Assembly: GCF_002304005.1 (NCBI RefSeq)
Contig: NZ_MRCQ01000012.1
Span: 62,001-126,000, forward strand
DNA: 64,000 nt
Direction: 5' to 3'
Origin: Flavobacterium sp. ACN6
GTDB lineage: Bacteria > Bacteroidota > Bacteroidia > Flavobacteriales > Flavobacteriaceae
Part shown: positions 8,586 through 16,116 of the stretch, one piece after another
Layout: every line of letters starts with the position of its first letter
Numbering within the stretch: the first letter of the stretch is position 1
Program-made: the position numbers and the translations under genes
The notes under the pieces: model-generated
Databases searched by the model: none
What the model saw: only the letters and a program-made list of their open reading frames with translations
Told to the model about the DNA's origin: nothing

Positions 8586-9554
8586 TTGAAACTAACAAGA
8601 GAAATTAAAACGGCTATATTAGTCATCGCATCGATTTTATTATTTATCTGGGGATATAGTTTTTTAAAAGGCAGAGACCTTTTTACAAATTATAAAGTAC
8701 TATATGCTGAATATGATAATGTTGAAGATTTATCAGCATCAGCACCAGTAACACTTAACGGACTTGCGATTGGCAAAGTAAATAAAATTACAATTGACGA
8801 AGTAACAGGTAAATTACTAGTTGAACTTCAATTAAAAACTGATTTTCCAGTTTCTAAATCAAGTACAGCAGCAATCTATTCTCCAAGTTTAATTGGAGGA
8901 AAGCAAATTAAAATTGTTCCTAATATGGCTGATAAAGAATTAGCTGAGGACGGGCAAAAATTAACTTCTACTGTAGAACTTGGCCTGACAGAATCATTGG
9001 GAGGGAAAATAGAGCCAATTCAGCAGAAGCTGGATAAAATGCTTTTAAATATTGACGTTCTCGTTACAGGATTAAACAATACTTTAGATAAAACTACGCA
9101 AGAAAACCTAAAGAAAACAATTGCTGAGTTGAGTCAGACTATGCAGCAATTTCATAGAGCTTCTGGAAGTTTGAACAATATTTTGGATACCAACAAAGGT
9201 CAAATTAATAGTGCAGTGTCAAACTTGAATAAAATGTCAAGTAACTTTAATAAGATATCAGATTCTTTAAATAAAGCAGATTTAGGAAAAACAGTTCGTA
9301 ATCTTAATCAGGCTTTGGCAAAAGTTGATGGCTTAATGAATAATTTAAATTCTGGTAAAGGTACTGCAGGTAAATTATTAAATGATGATGCGCTTTATAA
9401 TAACTTAGCTAAAACTTCAAAAGAGCTTGAATTGTTATTGCAGGACGTACGTCTTTATCCAACGCGTTACGTAAACGTTTCTCTTTTTGGAAAGAAAAAT
9501 AAACCATACGTAGCACCGCCAGCAGAAGAAACAAACTCAACAGATAAAAAATAA
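8586..9554 (+). CDS. MlaD/MCE family lipid-transport protein
   Basis: Predicted periplasmic, inner-membrane-anchored substrate-binding component for phospholipid traffic between the membranes. A single membrane segment (TAILVIASILLFIWGYSFL, about residues 9-27) is followed by an MCE domain (about 38-115, YKVLYAEYDNVEDLSASAPV onward). A long Asn/Ser/Leu-rich helical region then runs to about residue 285. The start is a TTG, the only plausible initiator in frame before the membrane segment. It sits between the amidase and the Fe-S module, 6 nt before the latter. The ATPase and permease partners (MlaF/MlaE) are not in this window. Confidence 0.86.
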   Translation: MKLTREIKTAILVIASILLFIWGYSFLKGRDLFTNYKVLYAEYDNVEDLSASAPVTLNGLAIGKVNKITIDEVTGKLLVELQLKTDFPVSKSSTAAIYSPSLIGGKQIKIVPNMADKELAEDGQKLTSTVELGLTESLGGKIEPIQQKLDKMLLNIDVLVTGLNNTLDKTTQENLKKTIAELSQTMQQFHRASGSLNNILDTNKGQINSAVSNLNKMSSNFNKISDSLNKADLGKTVRNLNQALAKVDGLMNNLNSGKGTAGKLLNDDALYNNLAKTSKELELLLQDVRLYPTRYVNVSLFGKKNKPYVAPPAEETNSTDKK

Positions 9555-9560
9555 TTATAA

Positions 9561-10895
9561 ATGAGTTATTTAGATAATATTTTATTCGCAATACTTCTTA
9601 TAGTAGGTTTCGGTTTTTTTGCAGCGAGCGTAAAAAAAATCATCCGAAATATAAATTTGGGAGTTGATGTAGATCGAAAAGATAATCCTAAAGCTCGTTG
9701 GAAAAACATGGCATTGATTGCTCTTGGGCAGTCAAGAATGGTGAGACGCCCTGTTGCTGGAATACTGCATATCTTTGTATATGTTGGTTTTATAATAATT
9801 AATGTCGAATTATTAGAGATTATTATTGATGGACTTTTTGGAACACATAGAATTTTTGCTCCTTATTTAGGTGTAGTTTATGATGTTTTAATTGCTTCAT
9901 TCGAAATATTGGCAATATTGGTAATTTTTGCGGTTACCGTATTTTGGATTAGAAGAAATTTTATCAGACTGAAACGTTTTATTCATTCTGATTTAAAAGG
10001 ATTTCCAAAAAGCGATGCTAATTACATTCTGTATTTTGAGACCGTTTTAATGATTTTGTTTTTATTAATGAATGCCGCAGATCTTCATTTACAAAATGTT
10101 CCAGGCGGTGTTTTTCATAAAGCAGGAAGTTTTCCAGTAAGTCAGTTTATTGCACCGATTTTTAATGGTCTGTCAAATGAATTGGTAGTACTTTTGTTTG
10201 AAGTGTTCTGGTGGATGCATATTGCAGGTATTTTAGTTTTTATGAACTATTTATACTTCTCGAAACATTTACATATTCTTTTGGCTTTCCCAAACACTTA
10301 TTTTGCAAACTTGAAACCAGAAGGGCAGTTTGATAATTTAGAATCTGTAACCAAAGAGGTGAAGTTAATGATGGATCCAAATGCAGATCCGTTTGCTGCA
10401 GCACCGCCTGCAGATGAAAATGCTGCGCCAGCTAAATTTGGAGCAAGTGATGTTCAGGATTTAAACTGGGTTCAGTTGTTAAACGCTTACACGTGTACAG
10501 AATGCGGACGTTGTACATCTGCTTGTCCAGCAAATCAAACAGGTAAAAAATTATCTCCTCGTAAGATTATGATGGATACAAGAGATCGTTTAACTGAAGT
10601 TGGAAAAAATATTGATGCTAATAAAGGTGTTTTTGTTCCAGACAACAAAATGCTTTTAAATGATTATATCACTCCAGAAGAATTATGGGCTTGTACGTCT
10701 TGTAATGCTTGTGTAGAAGAATGTCCGGTAAATATTAGTCCGTTATCTATTATTATGGATATGCGTCGCTATTTGGTAATGGAACAAAGTGCTGCTCCAA
10801 TGTCATTAAATGCGATGATGACTAATATTGAAAACAATGGAGCTCCTTGGCAGTACAGCCAGCAGGATAGATTGAACTGGAAGAACGAAAATTAA
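9561..10895 (+). CDS. Membrane-bound (Fe-S)-binding oxidoreductase, HdrC/NarI-like fusion
   Basis: Predicted electron-transfer protein of the inner membrane. The first 270 residues contain about five or six hydrophobic segments, with histidines (for example in AGILHIF and WWMHIAG) that could bind haem as in NarI-type subunits. The C-terminal third is a ferredoxin domain with two [4Fe-4S] motifs, CTECGRCTSACP near residue 310 and CTSCNACVEECP near 377. With the CCG-domain partner downstream, it resembles heterodisulfide-reductase or lactate/glycerol-3-phosphate oxidoreductase modules. The physiological donor and acceptor cannot be read from the sequence. Confidence 0.85.
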   Translation: MSYLDNILFAILLIVGFGFFAASVKKIIRNINLGVDVDRKDNPKARWKNMALIALGQSRMVRRPVAGILHIFVYVGFIIINVELLEIIIDGLFGTHRIFAPYLGVVYDVLIASFEILAILVIFAVTVFWIRRNFIRLKRFIHSDLKGFPKSDANYILYFETVLMILFLLMNAADLHLQNVPGGVFHKAGSFPVSQFIAPIFNGLSNELVVLLFEVFWWMHIAGILVFMNYLYFSKHLHILLAFPNTYFANLKPEGQFDNLESVTKEVKLMMDPNADPFAAAPPADENAAPAKFGASDVQDLNWVQLLNAYTCTECGRCTSACPANQTGKKLSPRKIMMDTRDRLTEVGKNIDANKGVFVPDNKMLLNDYITPEELWACTSCNACVEECPVNISPLSIIMDMRRYLVMEQSAAPMSLNAMMTNIENNGAPWQYSQQDRLNWKNEN

Positions 10896-10904
10896 AATAG
10901 TGTT

Positions 10905-11090
10905 TAATCGGTTATCGGTTAATTGTTAATTTGTTTAATTGTAATTAGGGTTCGCCAAGCTTGCGATTAAACAATTAAACAAAATCAACGATTAACTTTT
11001 TAATTGATTGAATAAAATATTATAGGTTTTTAGTGGGTTATAGTTAGGAGTACTATTAACCAAATAAACGATTAACCGATTTAACAATAA
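10905..11090. repeat. Intergenic element with AT-rich inverted arms (TTTAATCG family)
   Basis: The 201-nt gap between the two Fe-S genes is filled by variants of GTTTAATCG / CGATTAAAC. A left arm near 10917-10942 (GTTAATTGTTAATTTG onward) is nearly complementary to a right arm near 10973-10998, and further inverted copies extend to 11080. The same family fills the pyrR-pyrB gap at 51275-51462. It could fold into a long imperfect hairpin in the transcript. No coding potential is seen. Confidence 0.6.
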
Positions 11091-11096
11091 AAGAAG

Positions 11097-11888
11097 ATGT
11101 CAGAAAGTTTAGTAGTGCCAACAATGGCAGAAATGCTAGCCCAGGGAACACAGCCAGAAGTTTTATTTTGGGTAGGTTGCGCAGGGAGTTTTGATGATAG
11201 AGCAAAAAAAATTACTAAAGCATTTGTGCGTATTTTAAATCGTACGAATGTTTCTTTTGCGGTTTTAGGTACAGAAGAGAGTTGTACTGGAGATCCTGCA
11301 AAAAGAGCTGGAAATGAATTTTTGTTTCAAATGCAGGCCATGATGAATATCGAGGTTTTGAATGCTTATGAAGCAAAAAAAATTGTTACCGCTTGTCCGC
11401 ATTGTTTTAATACGTTAAAAAATGAGTATCCTGAATTAGGCGGTAATTACGAAGTAATTCATCATACAGAATTTTTGAAATCATTAATTGATGATGGAAG
11501 ATTAACTGTTGAAGGTGGACAATTTAAAGGAAAGAAAATAACTTTTCATGATCCTTGTTATTTAGGAAGAGCAAATAAAGTTTATGAAGCGCCGAGAGAT
11601 TTAATTCAAAAGTTAGATGTTGAATTGGTCGAAATGAAACGTTCTAAATCAAATGGTTTATGTTGTGGGGCAGGCGGAGCACAAATGTTTAAAGATGCCG
11701 AACCTGGAAACAAGGAAGTAAACGTACTTCGTACAGAAGATGCTTTGGAAGTACAGCCGGATATTATCGCTGCGGGTTGTCCGTTTTGTAACACGATGTT
11801 AACAGATGGAATTAAACATGCACATAAAGAGGGAGAAGTAAAAGTAATGGATGTTGCAGAGTTAATTGCTAATGCGCAAGATCTTTAA
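11097..11888 (+). CDS. (Fe-S)-binding protein with two CCG domains (HdrB/LutA-like)
   Basis: Soluble partner of the preceding membrane Fe-S protein. Two cysteine-rich CCG-type domains are present: the first around VGCAG, CTGDPAKRAG and CPHCFNTL, the second around HDPCYLGR, CCGAGGAQMF and GCPFCNTML. Such domains hold the non-cubane [4Fe-4S] site of HdrB and are shared with LutA and GlpC. Together with the upstream gene it forms a two-gene oxidoreductase module. It is separated from its partner by 201 nt of repeat sequence instead of the tight spacing normal for such pairs. Substrate unknown. Confidence 0.85.
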   Translation: MSESLVVPTMAEMLAQGTQPEVLFWVGCAGSFDDRAKKITKAFVRILNRTNVSFAVLGTEESCTGDPAKRAGNEFLFQMQAMMNIEVLNAYEAKKIVTACPHCFNTLKNEYPELGGNYEVIHHTEFLKSLIDDGRLTVEGGQFKGKKITFHDPCYLGRANKVYEAPRDLIQKLDVELVEMKRSKSNGLCCGAGGAQMFKDAEPGNKEVNVLRTEDALEVQPDIIAAGCPFCNTMLTDGIKHAHKEGEVKVMDVAELIANAQDL

Positions 11889-11999
11889 TTTGTTAGGTTC
11901 TAAGGTGCTGAGTTTCTAAGATTCTCAGGTTTTTAACTTGAAACCTAAAACTTGAAACTTTCAAAAAAAAAACAACAATCTAAAATCTAAAATTAAAAA

Positions 12000-12482
12000 A
12001 TGTATATACCTTTTGAAGATTTACCTGGTGAATCCAGAGTTTGGATTTATCAATCGAACAGAAAATTTTCTGAGGAAGAGTTTTCTGAAATCGAAACTGA
12101 TTTAAAAGCTTTTGTAGAACAATGGGCCGCACACGGTACCAGTCTTGAAGCTTCTTTTTTATTGAAATATAACAGATTTATCATATTAGCTGTTAATCAA
12201 GATGTGCAGGCTGCGACGGGTTGTTCTATCGATAGTTCTGTAGAATTTATCCAAAGTTTGGAGAAGAAATATAATGTTGATTTATTGGATAAAATGAATG
12301 TTACTTTTAAAAACGGTGAACATATCGCTCATAAAACATTAATCGATTTTAAGAAAATGGTTAAAGATAAATCGGTTTCTGAGAATACGATTGTTTTTAA
12401 TAACTTGGTTAATAATATTGAAGAATTCAACGAGTCCTGGGAAGTTCCTGCTGCTGACAGCTGGCACAGTAGATTTTTCTAA
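12000..12482 (+). CDS. Conserved Bacteroidota protein of unknown function
   Basis: A 160-residue soluble protein with no signal peptide or membrane segment. I recognise it as a family conserved beside the Fe-S module in Flavobacteria. Databases often label it as an ABC transporter ATPase, but there is no Walker A, Walker B or signature motif, so that label is not supported here. The N terminus MYIPFEDLPGESRVWIYQ and the C terminus WHSRFF are typical of the family. It is preceded by a 111-nt gap of low-complexity repeats (TCTAAAA and TTCTAAGG types) and followed by a terminator. Confidence 0.8.
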   Translation: MYIPFEDLPGESRVWIYQSNRKFSEEEFSEIETDLKAFVEQWAAHGTSLEASFLLKYNRFIILAVNQDVQAATGCSIDSSVEFIQSLEKKYNVDLLDKMNVTFKNGEHIAHKTLIDFKKMVKDKSVSENTIVFNNLVNNIEEFNESWEVPAADSWHSRFF

Positions 12483-12503
12483 GAATCGCTTATGATATTT
12501 TAG

Positions 12504-12540
12504 AAGGCATGAAATTTTAGATTTTGTGCCTTTTTTTTTG
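12504..12540 (+). terminator. Terminator after the conserved protein at 12000
   Basis: AAGGCA / TGCCTT stem with additional inner AAAT/ATTT pairing, followed by nine T. Confidence 0.75.
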
Positions 12541-12623
12541 TTTTATAGTTTTTTTTGTCAGTCGAGGATGATAAAACTGAGTGAAGCTATTCAATAAAAT
12601 GTACCGTGTGAAAAATAATAGAA

Positions 12624-12940
12624 CTATTCAAAAAGATAAGTCAGAAATTCAAAAGTTGGATTAAAATCTTTTATCAAATCAATTTTTCTTACCCTAATCC
12701 ATCCTTTCAATTCTTTTTCTCTTGCAATTGCTTATTTGATCCAAGTGAATTTCTCGTAATACACCAAAAATTCAATGCCATACTTAGAAGCGAAGGTTTT
12801 AACATTATTTTGAATGTTTTCCTTATGCTGCTTAAGTCTTTCTCTTAAATTTTGAGTTACCCCAATATAGAACGTTGATCGATTTTGTTTGTAATAATAT
12901 AAATATAGTAGGTATGATACCCATCTTGAGGATTAAACAT
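12624..12940 (-). pseudogene. Broken GIY-YIG nuclease-family gene
   Basis: The minus strand from the ATG at 12940 encodes MFNPQDGYHTYYIYIITNK, which contains the first half of a GIY-YIG domain (YIYIITN). The domain resumes in another frame as RSTFYIGVTQNLRERLKQHK after what looks like loss of one A from an A-run. It continues to TWIK, meets an in-frame TAA, and then reads on as AIAREKELKGW and a plausible C terminus ending at 12624. One frameshift plus one nonsense codon means it cannot make the full protein. Small GIY-YIG proteins of this type are common in Flavobacteria, often in many copies. Confidence 0.8.
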
Positions 12941-12974
12941 TTTTTTTGTAAAAATATATGTGTTTTATTTTTTT

Positions 12975-13246
12975 GTCATCCTGAAGAACGAAGGATCACA
13001 CTAGAAACTCAATAAGGTAATTCCGTAAAGTAAAATAGTCAATCTTTATCGATTCCCGAGTGCGATCCTTCGTTCCTCAGGATGACAAACCGTGCGAAGT
13101 ATGGAAAAAGTAAACAACCAATTTTTGTCGATTCTCGAGTGTGATTCTTCGTTTCTCAGGACAACAAAACCGTGCTAGTTATGGAAAAGTAAAGAACTAA
13201 TCTTTGTCGATCCCCGCGTGTGATTCTTCGTTCAGAATGACAAACT
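12975..13246. repeat. 79-nt tandem repeat with an inverted copy
   Basis: Copies begin at 13049, 13128 and 13207 with TCGATTCCCGAG, TCGATTCTCGAG and TCGATCCCCGCG, so the period is 79 nt. The third copy is cut short near 13246, and a partial copy precedes the first. Each copy contains a GTGATTCTTCGTT-type core followed by CAGGATGAC or a variant. An inverted version (GTCATCCTGAAGAACGAAGG) is at 12975-13010, so the region can form a large stem. The copies have diverged by several substitutions. Confidence 0.85.
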
Positions 13247-13254
13247 GGAGTTAG

Positions 13255-13283
13255 CTTTGTCAAAGTTTTAAACTTTGACAAAG
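13255..13283. repeat. Perfect 29-nt palindrome
   Basis: CTTTGTCAAAGTTT and its exact reverse complement AAACTTTGACAAAG flank a single T. It lies in the gene-poor stretch just after the 79-nt repeats. There is no T-run after it, so it is not a classical terminator. Confidence 0.85.
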
Positions 13284-13325
13284 TTGGCGTTAGTAAGTTC
13301 TTATAAAAACAAAAACGTCTAATCT

Positions 13326-13405
13326 AGCCCCGATGGGAGCGGTATCCTTTTTCTGGTCTCGTTTCTTTAACGAGAACAGAAAAAGATATAGCGGACAGCG
13401 GGACT
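13326..13405 (+). ncRNA. Structured RNA-like element, Flavo-1-type candidate
   Basis: The element begins AGCCCCGATGGGAGCGGTATCC and ends GATATAGCGGACAGCGGGACT. The inner arm TATCCTTTTTCTGGTCTCG pairs with CGAGAACAGAAAAAGATA (about 17 pairs with one bulge and one mismatch). The outer CCCG/CGGG ends also pair. I recall this pattern as a dispersed flavobacterial element resembling the Flavo-1 RNA motif; a covariance-model search would be needed to name it. It is about 140 nt upstream of bshA. Strand is inferred from the order of the motif. Confidence 0.5.
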
Positions 13406-13509
13406 AATGGTTCTTTTGAAAATTATTGTGCTGCTTCTAGAATTATTTATCAACTAGAATTAATCTAATTTTGTCAAAAATCTAACAATTTAAAAGACTA
13501 TTTAAACGC

Positions 13510-13517
13510 TATTTTTG
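13510..13517 (+). promoter_or_regulatory. -7 promoter element of bshA
   Basis: TATTTTTG is an exact TAnnTTTG match 28 nt before the bshA ATG. No good -33 TTG is visible at the usual distance. Confidence 0.45.
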
Positions 13518-13545
13518 AGTATTTTCGTAGAATTAAATTTAATAC

Positions 13546-14691
13546 ATGAAAATAGCAATAGTTTGTTATCCTACTTTTGGCGGTAGTGGTGTAGTAGCTA
13601 CTGAGTTAGGTCTTGAATTGGCCAGAAGAGGACACGAAATACATTTTATCACATACAGTCAGCCAGTTAGATTGGCACTTTTAAATCCGAATGTTCATTA
13701 TCACGAAGTAAATGTTCCGGAATATCCATTGTTTCATTATCAGCCGTACGAATTAGCGCTATCGAGTAAGTTGGTAGATATGGTGAAGTTGTACAAAATA
13801 GAACTTCTTCACGTTCATTACGCGATTCCACACGCTTACGCAGGTTATATGGCAAAACAGATGTTGAAGAATGAAGGAATTAATCTTCCGATGATTACAA
13901 CGCTTCACGGAACGGATATTACTTTGGTTGGAAATCATCCTTTTTATAAACCGGCAGTAACTTTTAGCATAAATAAATCGGATTATGTGACTTCGGTTTC
14001 GCAAAGTTTGAAAGATGATACGTTGAAGTTATTTAAAATCAAGAATAAAATTAAGGTAATTCCGAATTTTATTGAACTTGATAAAGTTAAAAAAGATCCA
14101 TTGGCGCCATGTCATCGTTATGTAATGGCAAATGAAAATGAGCGTATTATAACGCATATTAGTAATTTTAGAAAAGTAAAACGTATTCCTGATATTATTA
14201 AAATTTTCTATAATATTCAGAAAGAAATTCCGGCTAAACTAATGATGGTTGGTGATGGACCTGAAAAAGAAAAAGCAGAAATTTTATGTCAGGAATTAGG
14301 AATTTTAGATAAAGTAATTTTCTTTGGAAACAGCCATGAAATTGATAAAATCTTATGCATGACCGATTTGTTTTTGCTTCCTTCTGAAACGGAAAGTTTT
14401 GGTTTGGCGGCTTTAGAAGCTATGGCGTGCGGTGTTCCTGTAATTTCTAGTAATTCGGGTGGTTTGCCTGAGGTAAATTTCGATGGTTTTTCTGGTTATT
14501 TAAGCAATGTTGGAAATGTTGAAGAAATGGCTGAAAATGCGTTGAAAATCTTGAGAGATGATACGGTATTGAATCAGTTTAAGGCAAATGCACTTGAGGT
14601 TGCTAGAAAGTTTGATATCAAAAATATTCTGCCTAAATATGAGGCTTTGTATCAAAAAGCAGTTGATGACTATAAATATGAAAAGCATTAA
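13546..14691 (+). CDS. bshA: N-acetyl-alpha-D-glucosaminyl L-malate synthase (bacillithiol synthesis)
   Basis: GT4-family glycosyltransferase that joins GlcNAc from UDP-GlcNAc to L-malate, the first step of bacillithiol synthesis. The N terminus MKIAIVCYPTFGGSGVVATELG is the BshA signature. TTLHGTDITLVG near residue 125 and the nucleotide-sugar-binding segment LLPSETESFGLAALEAMACGVP near 282-304 are intact. The 381-residue length is normal. It is followed after 16 nt by a small lipoprotein gene, likely in the same transcript. The other bacillithiol genes (bshB, bshC) are not in the window. Confidence 0.95.
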   Translation: MKIAIVCYPTFGGSGVVATELGLELARRGHEIHFITYSQPVRLALLNPNVHYHEVNVPEYPLFHYQPYELALSSKLVDMVKLYKIELLHVHYAIPHAYAGYMAKQMLKNEGINLPMITTLHGTDITLVGNHPFYKPAVTFSINKSDYVTSVSQSLKDDTLKLFKIKNKIKVIPNFIELDKVKKDPLAPCHRYVMANENERIITHISNFRKVKRIPDIIKIFYNIQKEIPAKLMMVGDGPEKEKAEILCQELGILDKVIFFGNSHEIDKILCMTDLFLLPSETESFGLAALEAMACGVPVISSNSGGLPEVNFDGFSGYLSNVGNVEEMAENALKILRDDTVLNQFKANALEVARKFDIKNILPKYEALYQKAVDDYKYEKH

Positions 14692-14707
14692 TTTTAAAAA
14701 GAAATAA

Positions 14708-15130
14708 ATGAAAAAAGTAATTTCTGTATTAGCGGTTTTTGTTATGATTTCTTGTGGTGTAAAGAAAACGGAAGAGTCTAAAGCTTTGTATGAGGTTTTG
14801 ACTACGCAGTCTAGTGGCGGCGGCAATATTAAATTCTTCGAGATTTTGACTGAGCCAAATGAAATTAAAATGCTTGAAAACGATCCGATTTTAGCTGATA
14901 AAATGAAGAATCCTAACGTTCATGATTATAACTATGTAATCTTGAATATGGGGGAGAAAAATACCAGCGGTTATTCTATTGATGTTGAAAAGGTGGAAGA
15001 AACGGATAAGAATATCATTATTACAGTAAAGGAAAACAGTCCTGCTCAAGATGCAATGACAATGCAGGTAATTTCATATCCTTACACTGTGGTGAAAATT
15101 CATTCTAAGAAAGAAATTATTATTAAGTGA
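14708..15130 (+). CDS. PrcB-family lipoprotein
   Basis: Small lipoprotein: the signal peptide ends in the lipobox VMISCG, giving a lipidated cysteine near residue 16. The C-terminal region (NYVILNMGEKNTSGYSIDVEKVEE onward, ending in YPYTVVKIHSKKEIIIK) resembles the PrcB C-terminal domain, first described in a Treponema protease complex. Its role in Flavobacteria is unknown. It lies 16 nt after bshA and is followed by a heptamer repeat array before the convergent next gene. Confidence 0.7.
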   Translation: MKKVISVLAVFVMISCGVKKTEESKALYEVLTTQSSGGGNIKFFEILTEPNEIKMLENDPILADKMKNPNVHDYNYVILNMGEKNTSGYSIDVEKVEETDKNIIITVKENSPAQDAMTMQVISYPYTVVKIHSKKEIIIK

Positions 15131-15140
15131 TTTAAGTTTT

Positions 15141-15294
15141 TTAGTGATTAGTTCTTAGTGATTAGTCTTTAGTTCTTAGTGATTAGTGATTAGTGATTAG
15201 TCTTTAGTCCTTAGCGATTAGTTCTTAGTGATTAGTTCTTGGTGATTAGTTCTTGGTGATTAGTCCTTAGTCCTTAGGAATTAGTTCTTAGTCT
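15141..15294. repeat. 22-copy heptanucleotide array (TTAGTNN)
   Basis: Read in steps of 7 from 15141, the sequence is TTAGTGA, TTAGTTC, TTAGTGA, TTAGTCT and so on. There are 22 consecutive units, nearly all of the form TTAGTNN or TTGGTGA, with no slippage of the phase. It lies in the 347-nt gap after the PrcB-like gene. Downstream in the same gap (15335-15354) is one copy of the GGCTGAGCGAAGT repeat seen again at 52460, and then a terminator. Confidence 0.9.
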
Positions 15295-15421
15295 TAGTAA
15301 TTAGTTATGGTTATGAGTGTTATGATTTAAATGTCAGGCTGAGCGAAGTTGAAGCCCTTTTTTATATCTTAATGCCTTTGACTTCTCTAACGGAAACTTA
15401 GTTTATTTAAAAGCATAAAAA

Positions 15422-15449
15422 AAACCTGTCGTTTATAAGCGACAGGTTT
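15422..15449. terminator. Bidirectional terminator
   Basis: AAACCTGTCG / CGACAGGTTT stem, extendable inward to a TATA loop, flanked by A-run and T-run. It sits between the convergent PrcB-like and beta-barrel genes and can serve both. Confidence 0.85.
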
Positions 15450-15477
15450 CTTTTTACAATTATTTTTTAATTTTATT

Positions 15478-15975
15478 TTAGAATCTGAATTTAACGCCTA
15501 ATCCAACGTCGAATCCAAAGTTGTCATCGTCATAATATCCTGAACCAATTTCTGGTCTAGCATCTAACGATAGTGTAATTGGCACTTCACTAAATCTATA
15601 TTCAATACCAATATCTCCAGCAGCAAAAACGTAAGTTCCGCTGTCATTATATCTGAAATTGTTGTTGTAGTAATCGTAATCCCATGCAGCAACACCTCCA
15701 CCGACACCAGCGTACCAGTTAAAACCTCCATCGATGTTCCAAACCCATTGGTAAAGGGCAACGCCTTTAACAGCGTCTACATCTCTACTGTTTCTCCAGC
15801 CTAAATCAAATTCAAGTCTGTTTTTTTGGCTTAATCCTAGTTGGTATGATACTTCACCTCCAAATCCGTTATTGTCTCCTAAACGTAAACCTAGGGCATG
15901 TTTCGAAATTTCTTGTGATTGAGCCGTAAACGCTAATCCTAAAAGCATCATGGCAGATAAAATGATTTTTTTCAT
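15478..15975 (-). CDS. Small outer-membrane beta-barrel protein
   Basis: 165 residues with a clear signal peptide (MKKIILSAMMLLGLAFTAQSQ). The mature part has alternating hydrophobic and aromatic strands, Gly/Asp/Asn/Tyr turns, and a terminal phenylalanine (GLGVKFRF). These features fit an eight-strand barrel similar to OmpW/OmpX-like proteins in Bacteroidota. No catalytic motif is visible and the function is unknown. It is a single-gene unit with a terminator just downstream. Confidence 0.75.
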   Translation of the reverse strand: MKKIILSAMMLLGLAFTAQSQEISKHALGLRLGDNNGFGGEVSYQLGLSQKNRLEFDLGWRNSRDVDAVKGVALYQWVWNIDGGFNWYAGVGGGVAAWDYDYYNNNFRYNDSGTYVFAAGDIGIEYRFSEVPITLSLDARPEIGSGYYDDDNFGFDVGLGVKFRF

Positions 15976-16116
15976 AAAATGGTTAAATTAATTTTTTTCA
16001 AATGTATAATTACAGTCCTAGACAGAACGTATAAAATTTTTAAAAATTGTTATATAATTCACATTTTATAAATTTTAGATTCATAAAATTGTTAAAAAAA
16101 GTATTTGTAGTATAAG

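Noticed and set aside
12000..12482. ABC transporter ATPase label for the 160-residue protein
   Set aside because: No Walker A, signature or Walker B motif is present.
12975..13246. Possible CRISPR array from the 79-nt repeats
   Set aside because: The units are contiguous and fully repeated, without short direct repeats separated by unique spacers.
15141..15294. Possible CRISPR-like repeat array
   Set aside because: The unit is only 7 nt with no spacers, and there are no cas genes nearby.
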